Of a stretch of 64,000 nucleotides of DNA, positions 35,059-43,327 are shown one piece after another. The stretch covers positions 172,819 through 236,818 of the forward strand of contig CANMQX010000007.1 of NCBI GenBank assembly GCA_947500135.1, in the 5' to 3' direction. Position 1 is the stretch's first letter. Every line of letters begins with the position of its first letter. A model generated the notes under the pieces. It saw only the letters and a program-made list of their open reading frames with translations, searched no databases and was not told the DNA's origin. Made by a program: the position numbers and the translations under genes. Origin of the DNA: an uncultured Paracoccaceae bacterium. GTDB taxonomy: Bacteria; Pseudomonadota; Alphaproteobacteria; Rhodobacterales; Rhodobacteraceae.

Positions 35059-37359
35059 TCAGGTTTCGTCGCGCAACAGCGCGTCAATTGCCGCGATATA
35101 GGCGCGGGTTTCGGCAGACATGGCCGGTTGCGGCGGGGCGCTTGACCCGCCCCCGGCCCCCCGCATCTTGCGCTGCGCCCAGGCTTTGAGGTCGGCGATT
35201 GTGTAGTTCCGCAAGAACGGGTTGGCGCCGACGACGCCAGCCCCCATGACCGCCAGAACAGTCTGATCATCGGTTGACGACAGCACCCGATGCGCCCCGG
35301 CAGGCCCCAGGAAATGCGACAGGTATAACCGCCCCGCATCGACCCGATGCCCCCGCGCGCGCAGGAAGTTTTCGTTTTCGCGTGCAAGGTTCTGCACCAT
35401 TTCCCGCGATAATGTCGGATCAACCCGGAGTGCCAGCAATTCCCCCCGCGACATGGTGCCCGCAAGATCGGGCCGGTAGTCGCGCATCATCCGCAACCAT
35501 GTGCTTTCAATAAATTGCCCCAACCCGGTGGCGGTGGATAGCGGGTTCTTGGCGTTGGCATTGCCTGCGCTTTCGACTTTGATGATCTGGTCGGTCAGTG
35601 CCTCAACCGCTGATGATGCCCCCAGCGCCCCGCCATTCCCCAGTGAGAACGGATCAATCGGTGCCCCGTTCTTGCGGAATTCAAAATGCAGATGCGGCCC
35701 GGTGGATCGTCCTGTTGTGCCGACAAAGCCGATCACGTCGCCCGCCCGCACCTGTTTGCCGACAATCGCTATGGGCGCGAACCCGTCCATATGCGCGTAG
35801 CGTGATTGCAGCCCATCGGCGTGGTCGATGTAGACCACCTTGCCATAACCGCCCCCGTTGCCCACAACCGCAAATTTCCCGTCCCGTGCCGCCAGTATCG
35901 GTGTGCCTGTGGGGGCCGCCCAATCAACCCCACCATGCAACCGCACCTCTTTCAGGATCGGGTGGAACCGCGGGCCAAAGGGCGATGACAGCGTCCCGTT
36001 CACAGGGGTGACAAAGGCCGCAGCACTCCCCGCGCCCAGGGCCCCGCGTTGGTTAAAGCAGCCGAACGCCTTGTCCTTTCCACCGCCGGGGGCGACGTAG
36101 CAGGGCATATTGCCTGATGGTCCGTTGATTGCGGCATAGGCGATTTGTCCCGGCCCGTCGCCCTGCCCAGGCGCATATAGCAGGGTGACCTTGTCGCCGG
36201 GGGCGGCCACGGCTTCCAGATCGTATGATTGCGACAGCATCACGATCAGCTCGCCAACAAGGTTGGTGGGCACCCCGCTGCGGATGACCGCGCTATAGAC
36301 TGCATCCAGCAGCCGGTAATCCTGTACAATAGTGTCAAACCCTTGATCGGGCGCCGCCAGTGCGGGCAGATCAACGTTGATCCATGGGTTGCTGCCTAGC
36401 ACGTAGCCTGCAAAACCCCGACGGGCGAGCGTGCCCACATAGCCATCAGGCCCGTAAACCGCGATTTGTAAGGGGGTTGCGGCACCATTGATCAATTTGT
36501 GACGCACGGCAATAATTGTATCGGCGGGCAGCCCGTCATCGCCATTGATCGCCGCAAAATCGGGCAGTTTGTCTTGTGCTGTTTCATCGATCTGCGTTGC
36601 CAGCGCCCCGGCAAAGCCGTTATCCGTTAAGAAATCCTGCAATGACGTGGCCCGGATCAGCCGCACCACCAGATCGGTCGAGACATCCTGCCTGTCCGCT
36701 TCGCCCCGCACAAAGGCGATAGAGGTCGTGTTCTGGATCCGCGTATCAACATAGCTGGTTGTCGTTGTCCCGGTTTGCCCCAGCGCATCCCCCCAGCTGT
36801 TATCGTCATCGGTGATGGTGACCGTTTCGCCGTCACCCAAAGGGCTGGCAGGTGTGGGTAGGCTGGGCGTTTGCACCAGTGATTGGCTGCGCTGCGCCTG
36901 AAAGAATGCGAAATCTTCGCGGCTTGAGGGCAGGGCCGTCATCAACCGGTTTTCACGCACCACCAGATCTTTGACCAGCAGGGTGAACCGCCCCGGTACA
37001 GGGGGGCCGAACCGGGCAGGCGGGAGCGTTGATGGACCAGCCAATGTCTGTGCGTTATCCGTGTCGCCGCTGTCGAACCGCAGGATCATCGGGTCGCCCG
37101 GGATATCGGCAAAAGGTGTTGCCAGCCGGACCGCAGGTGTTGCGCTTTCGGTTTCGACCTGGGTGATTTGGGTGTCTTCGATGGCCGGTTCGGGCGCGTC
37201 ATCACCATCCAGAACCTGCACCAGCAGCAATACCAACCCGACCAATACCGCAGCCCCGGTGGCCCCGCCGCCAATGATCAGCCCGGTCCTGACCTGTCGC
37301 TGCCGTTTGCGCCGCTTTGCGGCCTCTTGCGATTGGCGGAACTGGGGATCGACGTCCAT
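35059..37359 (-). CDS. Membrane-anchored M23 peptidase/lytic transglycosylase fusion
   Basis: 766-residue bifunctional cell-wall hydrolase. A basic N-terminus and one membrane helix (about residues 26-49) anchor it; residues 50-450 are periplasmic with no recognised domain. A LytM/M23 zinc endopeptidase follows (about 452-565; metal ligands expected at His475, Asp479 and His558, catalytic His523 and His556 in YAHMDG and GPHLHFEF). Then comes a lytic-transglycosylase-like domain (about 585-700; VESAGNAN with Glu596, then ATGLGQFIESTW). Gene neighbours are type VI. It may open peptidoglycan for the membrane complex, as MltE or TagX do elsewhere (inference). A 12-base gap separates it from the upstream caspase-like gene, so the two are co-transcribed. 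Confidence 0.85.
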   Translation of the reverse strand: MDVDPQFRQSQEAAKRRKRQRQVRTGLIIGGGATGAAVLVGLVLLLVQVLDGDDAPEPAIEDTQITQVETESATPAVRLATPFADIPGDPMILRFDSGDTDNAQTLAGPSTLPPARFGPPVPGRFTLLVKDLVVRENRLMTALPSSREDFAFFQAQRSQSLVQTPSLPTPASPLGDGETVTITDDDNSWGDALGQTGTTTTSYVDTRIQNTTSIAFVRGEADRQDVSTDLVVRLIRATSLQDFLTDNGFAGALATQIDETAQDKLPDFAAINGDDGLPADTIIAVRHKLINGAATPLQIAVYGPDGYVGTLARRGFAGYVLGSNPWINVDLPALAAPDQGFDTIVQDYRLLDAVYSAVIRSGVPTNLVGELIVMLSQSYDLEAVAAPGDKVTLLYAPGQGDGPGQIAYAAINGPSGNMPCYVAPGGGKDKAFGCFNQRGALGAGSAAAFVTPVNGTLSSPFGPRFHPILKEVRLHGGVDWAAPTGTPILAARDGKFAVVGNGGGYGKVVYIDHADGLQSRYAHMDGFAPIAIVGKQVRAGDVIGFVGTTGRSTGPHLHFEFRKNGAPIDPFSLGNGGALGASSAVEALTDQIIKVESAGNANAKNPLSTATGLGQFIESTWLRMMRDYRPDLAGTMSRGELLALRVDPTLSREMVQNLARENENFLRARGHRVDAGRLYLSHFLGPAGAHRVLSSTDDQTVLAVMGAGVVGANPFLRNYTIADLKAWAQRKMRGAGGGSSAPPQPAMSAETRAYIAAIDALLRDET

Positions 37360-37371
37360 GCAGCCCGCCGT

Positions 37372-38985
37372 TTAACGGAAGATACCGGTGCCGGTGTTGC
37401 GGTTGATGGTCCGCGACGGGGCGGGGGCCGGTGCCGGGGCGGGCGCAGGTGCGGGGGCCGCGCGCGGTGTGCTGGCGCGCGGTGTTGTTGTGCGCCGTGG
37501 CGTCGATGCCCGTGGTGCCGGTGCCGCCCGCACGACTTCCGGGCATGTCACATCATCGCGCATCATGATCTGCCGAAAGATCGCAACATCCGGGTCCTGC
37601 GATGGCGATGCCCCGTCGATCTGTTCGTAGTACCGGCCCACGGCGCCGCGTGATCCCGGCCCCCAGGCCCCGTCGATACCTGAATTATAGCAATTCATCC
37701 GGGCCAGTTCGGTTTGCAATGCCACGACCAGTTCGACCGGTGGCGGGTCGAACGCCCCGGTTTCGACCAGCGTGGCAAAGAGTTCCGGGTCGTTGTCGCG
37801 CAGGCTGCGCCGCCCGTCCAAATCGGTATATTCGATGGCTGCACCGGCCACTGGACCGGTTGGCGCTGCGGCGGTGGGGAAGTTCACCTCTGTCGGGGCG
37901 ATCACGCCGACGATAATGGATGGGCGCGGCAAGCCGCCTGCGCCGGGAACGGGGCGTGCGGGTGTGGCGGAGGCCGGGATCGGCACCGCGCCTTGCGGCG
38001 CAAGACGTACCCCGCCAGAAACTCGCGCAACGCTGGGCGCAATCGGCGCAAGTGTGGCCCCGCCGGTGCTGACCGGTTTGATGGGTGATGTCAGGACGAC
38101 TGTTTCGTTGGTCACAATCCGGTTGGCCGTTTGCGGGGCCGGCGTATCGGAGCGATCAATGGCAATGCCCGCCGCCGCCCAGAGGGCGAGCATCTGTTCC
38201 TGCGCCTCTGGCGACAGGTTATCCAGCATATTGTAGTCATCCGCCGTTAGACGCATGCCGGTATCAACCGTCCGAAAGACAAACGGTGAGTTCAGCGTGG
38301 TTTCTGTCGTAATATCGGTATCGGCGAAAAGACCATCAGTCCCCAAGCCGGGCACCAGAAGCCTGTCCAGCATCAGATCGGTGACGTTCGCGTCTTCACC
38401 CGTGCAAGCACTGCCCGGAGCAAGGGGGGCGGCCACAAAAAGCTGATCCATCTGCGGGAGTGGGCCAAGCCCGGCGAAGGGCGTGATTTCATCCGCTGTT
38501 TCGTCTGTGACGTCAGTTTCTTCTGTCGCCTCGGCGACGTCAGTCACCGCATCCTGACAGATATCAAGAAACAGGGCGGTCATGTCGCGATTTCCAGTGC
38601 CAGCCCGGTTCAGCGCGCTATCGAGCGCGATCGTGTCGCCACCAACTAGTTGCAGCAGGGTCTGGTCACCATCAACCTGTGACCGACCGGCATAATAAAT
38701 CACCACTGGCCCTGGGTCCTGCGCCAGCGCGTCAAGCGCGCCGCTCAGCGCGTCAACTTGCGGATTTTCCAACCGGTTGACGATATAGCCCAGCCCAAAC
38801 AGCGTTTCGGACAAGTCTTCGGCGTCTTTGCGCATTGCTGTCTGCGGGGCTGCGCCATCATAGGCGAAGTTGGCGATAATCAGCGCCCGTTCCGCAGCCG
38901 CGCTGGTACACAGCATCGCACCGCCCAGCAGGGCGGCCCATTTCAAAGCGGATTTGGGCAGCTTTGGCATCACAGGTTCAAACAT
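37372..38985 (-). CDS. Secreted caspase-fold (C14-like) protein with peptidoglycan-binding domain
   Basis: 537-residue exported protein. A signal peptide lies at about residues 12-31 (ALKWAALLGGAMLCTSAAA). A caspase-like domain follows: ERALIIANFAYDGA, FGLGYIVNRLENP, VVIYYAGRSQ, ALFLDICQDA. In active C14 peptidases the fourth strand ends in a Gly-His-Gly; here the histidine is Arg101 while Cys143 remains, so proteolysis is unlikely. A PG_binding_1-like domain near residues 428-460 (QTELARMNCYNSGIDGAWGP) and an Ala-Pro-rich tail follow. It precedes the M23/transglycosylase gene by 12 bases. A non-enzymatic periplasmic scaffold at the cell wall is my best guess. Confidence 0.78.
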   Translation of the reverse strand: MFEPVMPKLPKSALKWAALLGGAMLCTSAAAERALIIANFAYDGAAPQTAMRKDAEDLSETLFGLGYIVNRLENPQVDALSGALDALAQDPGPVVIYYAGRSQVDGDQTLLQLVGGDTIALDSALNRAGTGNRDMTALFLDICQDAVTDVAEATEETDVTDETADEITPFAGLGPLPQMDQLFVAAPLAPGSACTGEDANVTDLMLDRLLVPGLGTDGLFADTDITTETTLNSPFVFRTVDTGMRLTADDYNMLDNLSPEAQEQMLALWAAAGIAIDRSDTPAPQTANRIVTNETVVLTSPIKPVSTGGATLAPIAPSVARVSGGVRLAPQGAVPIPASATPARPVPGAGGLPRPSIIVGVIAPTEVNFPTAAAPTGPVAGAAIEYTDLDGRRSLRDNDPELFATLVETGAFDPPPVELVVALQTELARMNCYNSGIDGAWGPGSRGAVGRYYEQIDGASPSQDPDVAIFRQIMMRDDVTCPEVVRAAPAPRASTPRRTTTPRASTPRAAPAPAPAPAPAPAPSRTINRNTGTGIFR

Positions 38986-39029
38986 CTTGCATCAATTACG
39001 GGCAGATTAGCCGATCCCCCCACGTCGCG

Positions 39030-39458
39030 CTATGGTGGTGGGGCTAAAAACAGCGTCCAACGTTCGGTTTCCAGCGTATCAACCTCAAGAAACAGCGCCT
39101 CCAGGTGGCCGCGCAGCAAACATCCGGTTTCGCCACGGATCACGAAACGCTTGGGGGCGAGGCATAATGGTTTTGTGCCTTGCAGGATTTCCTTGCCAAA
39201 CACGTCCTGGGCAAAAACATAGATGTAGCGGGCCTGTAATTCGTCGCGGATGACATTGGCGCATTGGTTTGGCCCGATTGTCCACCAGCCACGGGTGACA
39301 AAGGCGTCTTCCTCAAACTGGCCGATGGCCACGTTCACCACGTCAAAGGATTGATTGCAAACGGCAAATTCGGCCTTGGCCATGCCGGGGAACGCGATCA
39401 GCCCAGCCAGACCGACAAGGCGCAAGACGCGCGATATGTTGGGGAAAGGGCCAAGCAC
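39030..39458 (-). CDS. DUF1036 family exported protein
   Basis: 142-residue protein with a signal peptide ending near PGMAKA (about residue 29). The mature part shows the DUF1036 pattern: AVCNQSFDVVNVAIGQFEED, RGWWTIGPNQCANV and YIYVFAQDVFGKE, with four cysteines likely paired in the periplasm. Function of the family is unknown. The start appears to be GTG (39458-39456) with a weak ribosome site, so the exact N-terminus is uncertain. It stands alone on the reverse strand inside the type VI locus, divergent from the next small secreted-protein gene. It lacks a lipobox, so it is not an obvious TssJ. Confidence 0.75.
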   Translation of the reverse strand: MLGPFPNISRVLRLVGLAGLIAFPGMAKAEFAVCNQSFDVVNVAIGQFEEDAFVTRGWWTIGPNQCANVIRDELQARYIYVFAQDVFGKEILQGTKPLCLAPKRFVIRGETGCLLRGHLEALFLEVDTLETERWTLFLAPPP

Positions 39459-39591
39459 AGTGTGACATTACCGACAATTGTTTCGGTTTTGAACATGATC
39501 TGGTGACCAAACTATCGAAATTTACTGCTCTTAAGCAGTTGTTCTGTTATAGTTGATCCCGTTGGGGCCAAGGAAAAGGAGGATTGTCGAC

Positions 39592-39900
39592 ATGACAAAT
39601 CCTTTGAACGCGAAAATTGCGGGTGTTGTTTTTGCCTGCGTAACCAGTGTTGTTCCTGTTGCAGGGTATGCGCAAACGCTTGATGCGGCGCCGTCGGGCT
39701 CTTTCACATTTGGTAATTTTGGAAGCGTGCAAGCCGAAGCTTTGCCATTGGAAATGGCACCCGAATCGGCGGCACCCGCTCCGCGTTCATCGCGCGTGGT
39801 GACAGAATTCGTCGCACCCGTCTTGCCAAATCAGGTTCAGACCTCGCAGGTCCGTCAGCGGATGATCCGCGACACCTGGGCCATCGGCGTATTTCGCTGA
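39592..39900 (+). CDS. Small secreted protein, unknown
   Basis: 102-residue protein with a signal peptide (IAGVVFACVTSVVPVAGYAQ, cleavage near residue 28). The mature part is short and rich in Pro, Ala and Ser, with no cysteine and no recognised domain, ending in RQRMIRDTWAIGVFR. AGGAGG ten bases before the ATG supports it. It is divergent from the DUF1036 gene and 150 bases upstream of a second small secreted-protein gene. Family not recognised. Confidence 0.65.
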   Translation: MTNPLNAKIAGVVFACVTSVVPVAGYAQTLDAAPSGSFTFGNFGSVQAEALPLEMAPESAAPAPRSSRVVTEFVAPVLPNQVQTSQVRQRMIRDTWAIGVFR

Positions 39901-40052
39901 AGCGTTTCACGAAAACGCCAATGTCAGCTTTTCTGCCAAACGCCGTAAAGGCGTATTGACAGCTGTGGGTTGATACGGCCCAATCCTTCTCGTCTATATT
40001 GCATGATCGGGCGCTGCCCATCCCATGCCAATGAACAGATTTGAGGGACGAG

Positions 40053-40496
40053 ATGTCATTGAAGAACTTTGTTTCAAGCGTAACTGCGGCTGCTTTCAGC
40101 CTGAGTATGGCCGCCGCGCCGGTGCTGGCACAGGATGCCGCCCCCAGCTTTTCACTGGATTTGAATAACGTAGCCGATACCGAACAGGGTGGTTGCCGAC
40201 TGACCTATGTGGCGAATAACGGTACCGGGCAAGCACTGAACGCGGTGTCCTATCAAGTGGCTGTGTTTGATGCCCAAGGGATCGTGACCAATCTGCTGGT
40301 GTTGGAATTTGGCGCATTGATCGAAGGCAAGACCAAGGTGGTTCAGTTCGATCTGGGCGGTCGTGGATGCGCCGATATCTCGCGCATTACCGTGAACGAA
40401 GTGGCCGAATGTACCCTTGCTGACGGAACCGTTGGTGATTTCTGCATGACAGGGTTAGAGACCGCATCACGCAGTGCCATTCAGTTTGGTATCTGA
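40053..40496 (+). CDS. Small exported protein upstream of the ExbBD operon
   Basis: 147-residue protein with a signal peptide (SSVTAAAFSLSMAAAPVLAQ). The mature domain reads as a small beta-rich fold with four cysteines (GGCRLTYVANNGTGQALNAV, GRGCADISRI, VAECTLADGTVGDFC), probably two disulfides. AGGG lies before the ATG at 40053; the in-frame ATG at 40041 is less well placed. It is 38 bases upstream of exbB on the same strand and probably in the same transcript, so it is a periplasmic candidate partner of the ExbBD-TonB-like machine. Family not recognised. Confidence 0.7.
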   Translation: MSLKNFVSSVTAAAFSLSMAAAPVLAQDAAPSFSLDLNNVADTEQGGCRLTYVANNGTGQALNAVSYQVAVFDAQGIVTNLLVLEFGALIEGKTKVVQFDLGGRGCADISRITVNEVAECTLADGTVGDFCMTGLETASRSAIQFGI

Positions 40497-40534
40497 ACCA
40501 TCCGCCCTGATTTTCGTTTCATAAGGGAATTTGC

Positions 40535-41173
40535 ATGAACGCCCCGGACCTTTCCGCCCTGAACGCGCCAACCATTGCTGTGTTTGTGGCACTTGCCATT
40601 ATGTCGGTCCTTGCTGTGACTGTCGCCTTCTTCAAAATCTTTCAGTTTGCCCGGATGGGCGTGGGCAAGGTTGGGGCCGCCGAGGCGATCCTGAACGATT
40701 GGTTGGGGGGTAAGGCGGACAAGGCGTTGCACGATGCCCGGCTGCGCAAATCGGTGTTGTCGCGCGTATTGCAGGCCGTGTTCACCGGCTTGCGCGCCCG
40801 CCCTGGTGAACATGGTTTTGCTGAGGAACTGGGCCGCCAGACCGCGATTGTTGAACTGTCTGCGATGACCAGCCGCATGCGCCTGTTGGAAACCGTCGTG
40901 CAGGCCGCCCCGATGCTGGGTCTTTTGGGCACGGTGATCGGGATGATTGATGCGTTCAGCACATTGGCCAGTGCCGAAGGTGCCGTTGACCCTGCCTTGT
41001 TGGCGGGTGGCATCTGGACCGCGTTGACCACAACCGCCGCCGGTTTGGCGATTGCGCTGGTCACGTTCTTTGTGGCTACATGGCTGGAAGGCCGGATCGA
41101 AACAGAACGGCAATCGATTGAGGCCCTGATTTCTGCCGCGATCAATGGCCGTGTTGACGCCAAGTCCGGCTGA
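40535..41173 (+). CDS. exbB: MotA/TolQ/ExbB proton channel protein
   Basis: 212-residue inner-membrane protein with three helices: about residues 13-35, 128-150 and 165-190. The family core AAPMLGLLGTVIGMIDAFST and the third helix WTALTTTAAGLAIALVTFFV are clear, with the TT pair lining the proton path. With ExbD proteins it forms a proton-driven motor that energises a periplasmic partner. It overlaps the first exbD by one base. The setting inside a type VI locus is unusual and suggests a dedicated motor rather than siderophore uptake. Confidence 0.88.
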   Translation: MNAPDLSALNAPTIAVFVALAIMSVLAVTVAFFKIFQFARMGVGKVGAAEAILNDWLGGKADKALHDARLRKSVLSRVLQAVFTGLRARPGEHGFAEELGRQTAIVELSAMTSRMRLLETVVQAAPMLGLLGTVIGMIDAFSTLASAEGAVDPALLAGGIWTALTTTAAGLAIALVTFFVATWLEGRIETERQSIEALISAAINGRVDAKSG

Positions 41174-41649
41174 TGTCGGAGGTCGCCAAAGCATATACGT
41201 CGCGCGAACACCCGGTGATGCAGCGCCGGTCGTCCGCCCGGTATCGCTTTGCGTTGACTCCTTTGGCGGATGCGATGTTCCAGCTTTTGATCTTTTTCAT
41301 GCTGACATCCAGCCTGACCCCCTATTCGCTGCTGACCATTCGTAGCGGGTCAGAGCCGGGTACAACCGCCAGTGACCCTGATGCGGCCCCTGCCGAACAG
41401 GATGTGACCATCGGCGAAAACGCCCGCGTCTGGTCGGTTGAACAAGGGCAGGTGGTGATCAACAACACTGCCTATCAGCCGTCTGACCTGCCCGCATTGG
41501 CTGCCGTGGTCAGTCAGGATGATACGGCAGAGGTGATCCTGCTGATGGCAAGCTCGGCCGAGGTGCAGGATCTGACATCTGTCCTTGAGGCCTTGACCAG
41601 CGCGGGTGTCACCGCCGTAAAAATCGCCAAGACGGATGGTGGCGCATGA
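41173..41649 (+). CDS. exbD: ExbD/TolR-type protein, first copy
   Basis: 158-residue protein with a short cytoplasmic start, one membrane helix (about residues 28-46, LTPLADAMFQLLIFFML) and a periplasmic domain. The membrane aspartate required for proton movement is present as Asp33. The periplasmic part ends with VLEALTSAGVTAVKI, the usual ExbD/TolR C-terminal strand pattern. It overlaps exbB by one base and the second exbD by four bases. Confidence 0.88.
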   Translation: MSEVAKAYTSREHPVMQRRSSARYRFALTPLADAMFQLLIFFMLTSSLTPYSLLTIRSGSEPGTTASDPDAAPAEQDVTIGENARVWSVEQGQVVINNTAYQPSDLPALAAVVSQDDTAEVILLMASSAEVQDLTSVLEALTSAGVTAVKIAKTDGGA

Positions 41650-42050
41650 TCCGCGCATTGCCCAAACGCAAAGCCGCCGTCGGCATGGATGTATCGCTGG
41701 CGATTGTGAATATCGTGCTTTTGCTGATCTTCTTTTTCCTGGCCACAGGCCAATTGCTGAACCCGCCGACCCAGGGGGTCGAGATTTCGGAAACTACGGA
41801 ACTGCCGTTGGATCAGCTGCCTGCCCCGATCCTGATCGTCCGTGATGATGGTAATTGGGAACTGAATGACCTGCCGGTTAATCCTGATATTCTGGGTGCT
41901 GCCATTGCCGCGCTTGAGGCCCCGTTTACCCTGCATGTTCTGATCGGTCGCGATGCCCCCGCAGCAAGCCTGCTGGATATTCTGGATCGTCCCGAACTGG
42001 CCGAGGTCGAGATTAAGCTGGTGACCCTGCGCAGGCCGGTGCGCCCATGA
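41646..42050 (+). CDS. ExbD/TolR-type protein, second copy, lacking the membrane Asp
   Basis: 134-residue paralogue of the preceding gene. Membrane helix residues 16-34 read SLAIVNIVLLLIFFFLATG; when the LLIFF core is aligned with the first copy, the position of Asp33 is Val21, with Asn22 next to it. The only nearby aspartate (Asp15) lies before the helix. The periplasmic part follows the ExbD pattern (PILIVRDDGNWELNDLPVN, LLDILDRPELAEVEIKLVT). An ExbD heterodimer with one proton-carrying subunit is suggested. It overlaps both neighbours by four bases. Confidence 0.82.
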   Translation: MIRALPKRKAAVGMDVSLAIVNIVLLLIFFFLATGQLLNPPTQGVEISETTELPLDQLPAPILIVRDDGNWELNDLPVNPDILGAAIAALEAPFTLHVLIGRDAPAASLLDILDRPELAEVEIKLVTLRRPVRP

Positions 42051-43327
42051 TCTTTGGTGATCATAAACCCCGCAGCCTGCATTGGGCCGAGGCATTTGGC
42101 GCATCTGCCGTGGTCCATCTGGGCGCGGCCATCCTGGTGTTTGATCTGTTGGAAGGGCTGATCACCTTCGCCCCCGAGGTTGTACCCGAGCCAGAGATTG
42201 AGATTATCACGCTGCTGGATGACAGTTTTGTAACGGCACCCGATCAGCCCGAAACGAATGATCCGTTGTCAGACACGCCGACAGAAGGTGATGTGCCCGA
42301 TCCTGATCCTGTCCCTGACCCCGACCCTGACCCGGTGCCGGTCACAGATACGCCGGAGGATCCACCACCCCCGGACGATGATCCAGAACCAGCTGATCCA
42401 CCCGAAGAACTGCAACCCGTCCCGGCGGATATCGCCAATCTGGAGCCTGAACGACTTGCCCCGGTTGGCCCCGATGATGGGCAGACCGCTGTTACGCCGC
42501 AGCCGATCAGCCCGTTGCGCCCAGAGGATGGTACGGCCATTCCCGTCGCACCTGTTGCCTCTACCTCCCTGTCGGGCACGACATTATCCGCTGCCCCGGT
42601 GACCCGGCTGTCACCAACTGCGCCGACGACAATCGCGCCATTGCAAACCTTGCCAAGCCCGCCGCCAACCCCGGCCACAGCGCAAGCCCCGACCCCGGAC
42701 GGGCAGACCGCCGGCGGCGCGGTCAGCGAGTTGATCAACCGCATCAGGGGGCGGTTGACCGACCCTTGCCTTTTGGCCATTCCGCAGCAATCCGCAGATG
42801 GCGTGCCGGAACTGGTGTTGATGGGGTCTGATGAGGCGCAGATGCAAGGTTTTGTATCGGCGGTGCTGGCCGATCTTGTGCCCCGCCCAACGGACCGCCA
42901 GATACTGATTGATGCCCGCCAATGTGCGGCGTTGAACTTTGCCCGCGAAAACCGGTTCTATCCTGCGTTTCGCCTTTCGGTCAGCCTTGATCAGGCCAGC
43001 ATTGAAAGTGGAACCAACCTGACGGGTGCTATTGGGAACACGGCGGGCCGTTATATCTCGCTGTTACTGGTGGATGATAACGGGGTGGTGCAGGACGTGG
43101 GCAATTACCTGTCATTCACGGGCAGTGCCGCCCGGTTTGATGTGTTGCTGACCCGTGATGGCAATGCCCGCGATACCAGCCAGACGCTTGTCGCCCTTGC
43201 CACGGCGACCCGTCCGTCTACATTGAACACCCAGAATGGCCAGTTGGCGGCGGATTTCTTTGCAGCTTTGCGATCTGAACTGGGCCCGGATACACCGCTG
43301 GTTCTTGTGCCGTTTGAGGTGCGCTAG
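42047..43327 (+). CDS. TonB-like periplasmic protein with a PpkA-type C-terminal domain
   Basis: 426-residue protein. A single membrane helix lies at about residues 17-38, followed by a Pro/Asp/Glu-rich rod (about 45-225, with runs of PDPDPVP), a TonB-like architecture. The C-terminal domain (about 228-426) does not look like TonB. It aligns without gaps to residues 460-568 of the PpkA kinase product (offset 220), with Cys241 and Cys293 matching Cys461 and Cys513. It is the last gene of the exbB-exbD-exbD transcript and overlaps ppkA by four bases at the convergent ends. I infer a motor-driven periplasmic sensor for the type VI system. Confidence 0.78.
   Translation: MIFGDHKPRSLHWAEAFGASAVVHLGAAILVFDLLEGLITFAPEVVPEPEIEIITLLDDSFVTAPDQPETNDPLSDTPTEGDVPDPDPVPDPDPDPVPVTDTPEDPPPPDDDPEPADPPEELQPVPADIANLEPERLAPVGPDDGQTAVTPQPISPLRPEDGTAIPVAPVASTSLSGTTLSAAPVTRLSPTAPTTIAPLQTLPSPPPTPATAQAPTPDGQTAGGAVSELINRIRGRLTDPCLLAIPQQSADGVPELVLMGSDEAQMQGFVSAVLADLVPRPTDRQILIDARQCAALNFARENRFYPAFRLSVSLDQASIESGTNLTGAIGNTAGRYISLLLVDDNGVVQDVGNYLSFTGSAARFDVLLTRDGNARDTSQTLVALATATRPSTLNTQNGQLAADFFAALRSELGPDTPLVLVPFEVR

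Noticed and set aside
35059..38985. M23/transglycosylase and caspase-like genes as an effector-immunity pair
   Set aside because: The hydrolase has a membrane anchor and the other protein has its own signal peptide and wall-binding domain. Neither has an effector marker or a small immunity-like partner, so an assembly role is more likely.
39030..39458. DUF1036 protein as the missing TssJ
   Set aside because: It has an ordinary signal peptide without a lipobox cysteine and belongs to a different family.
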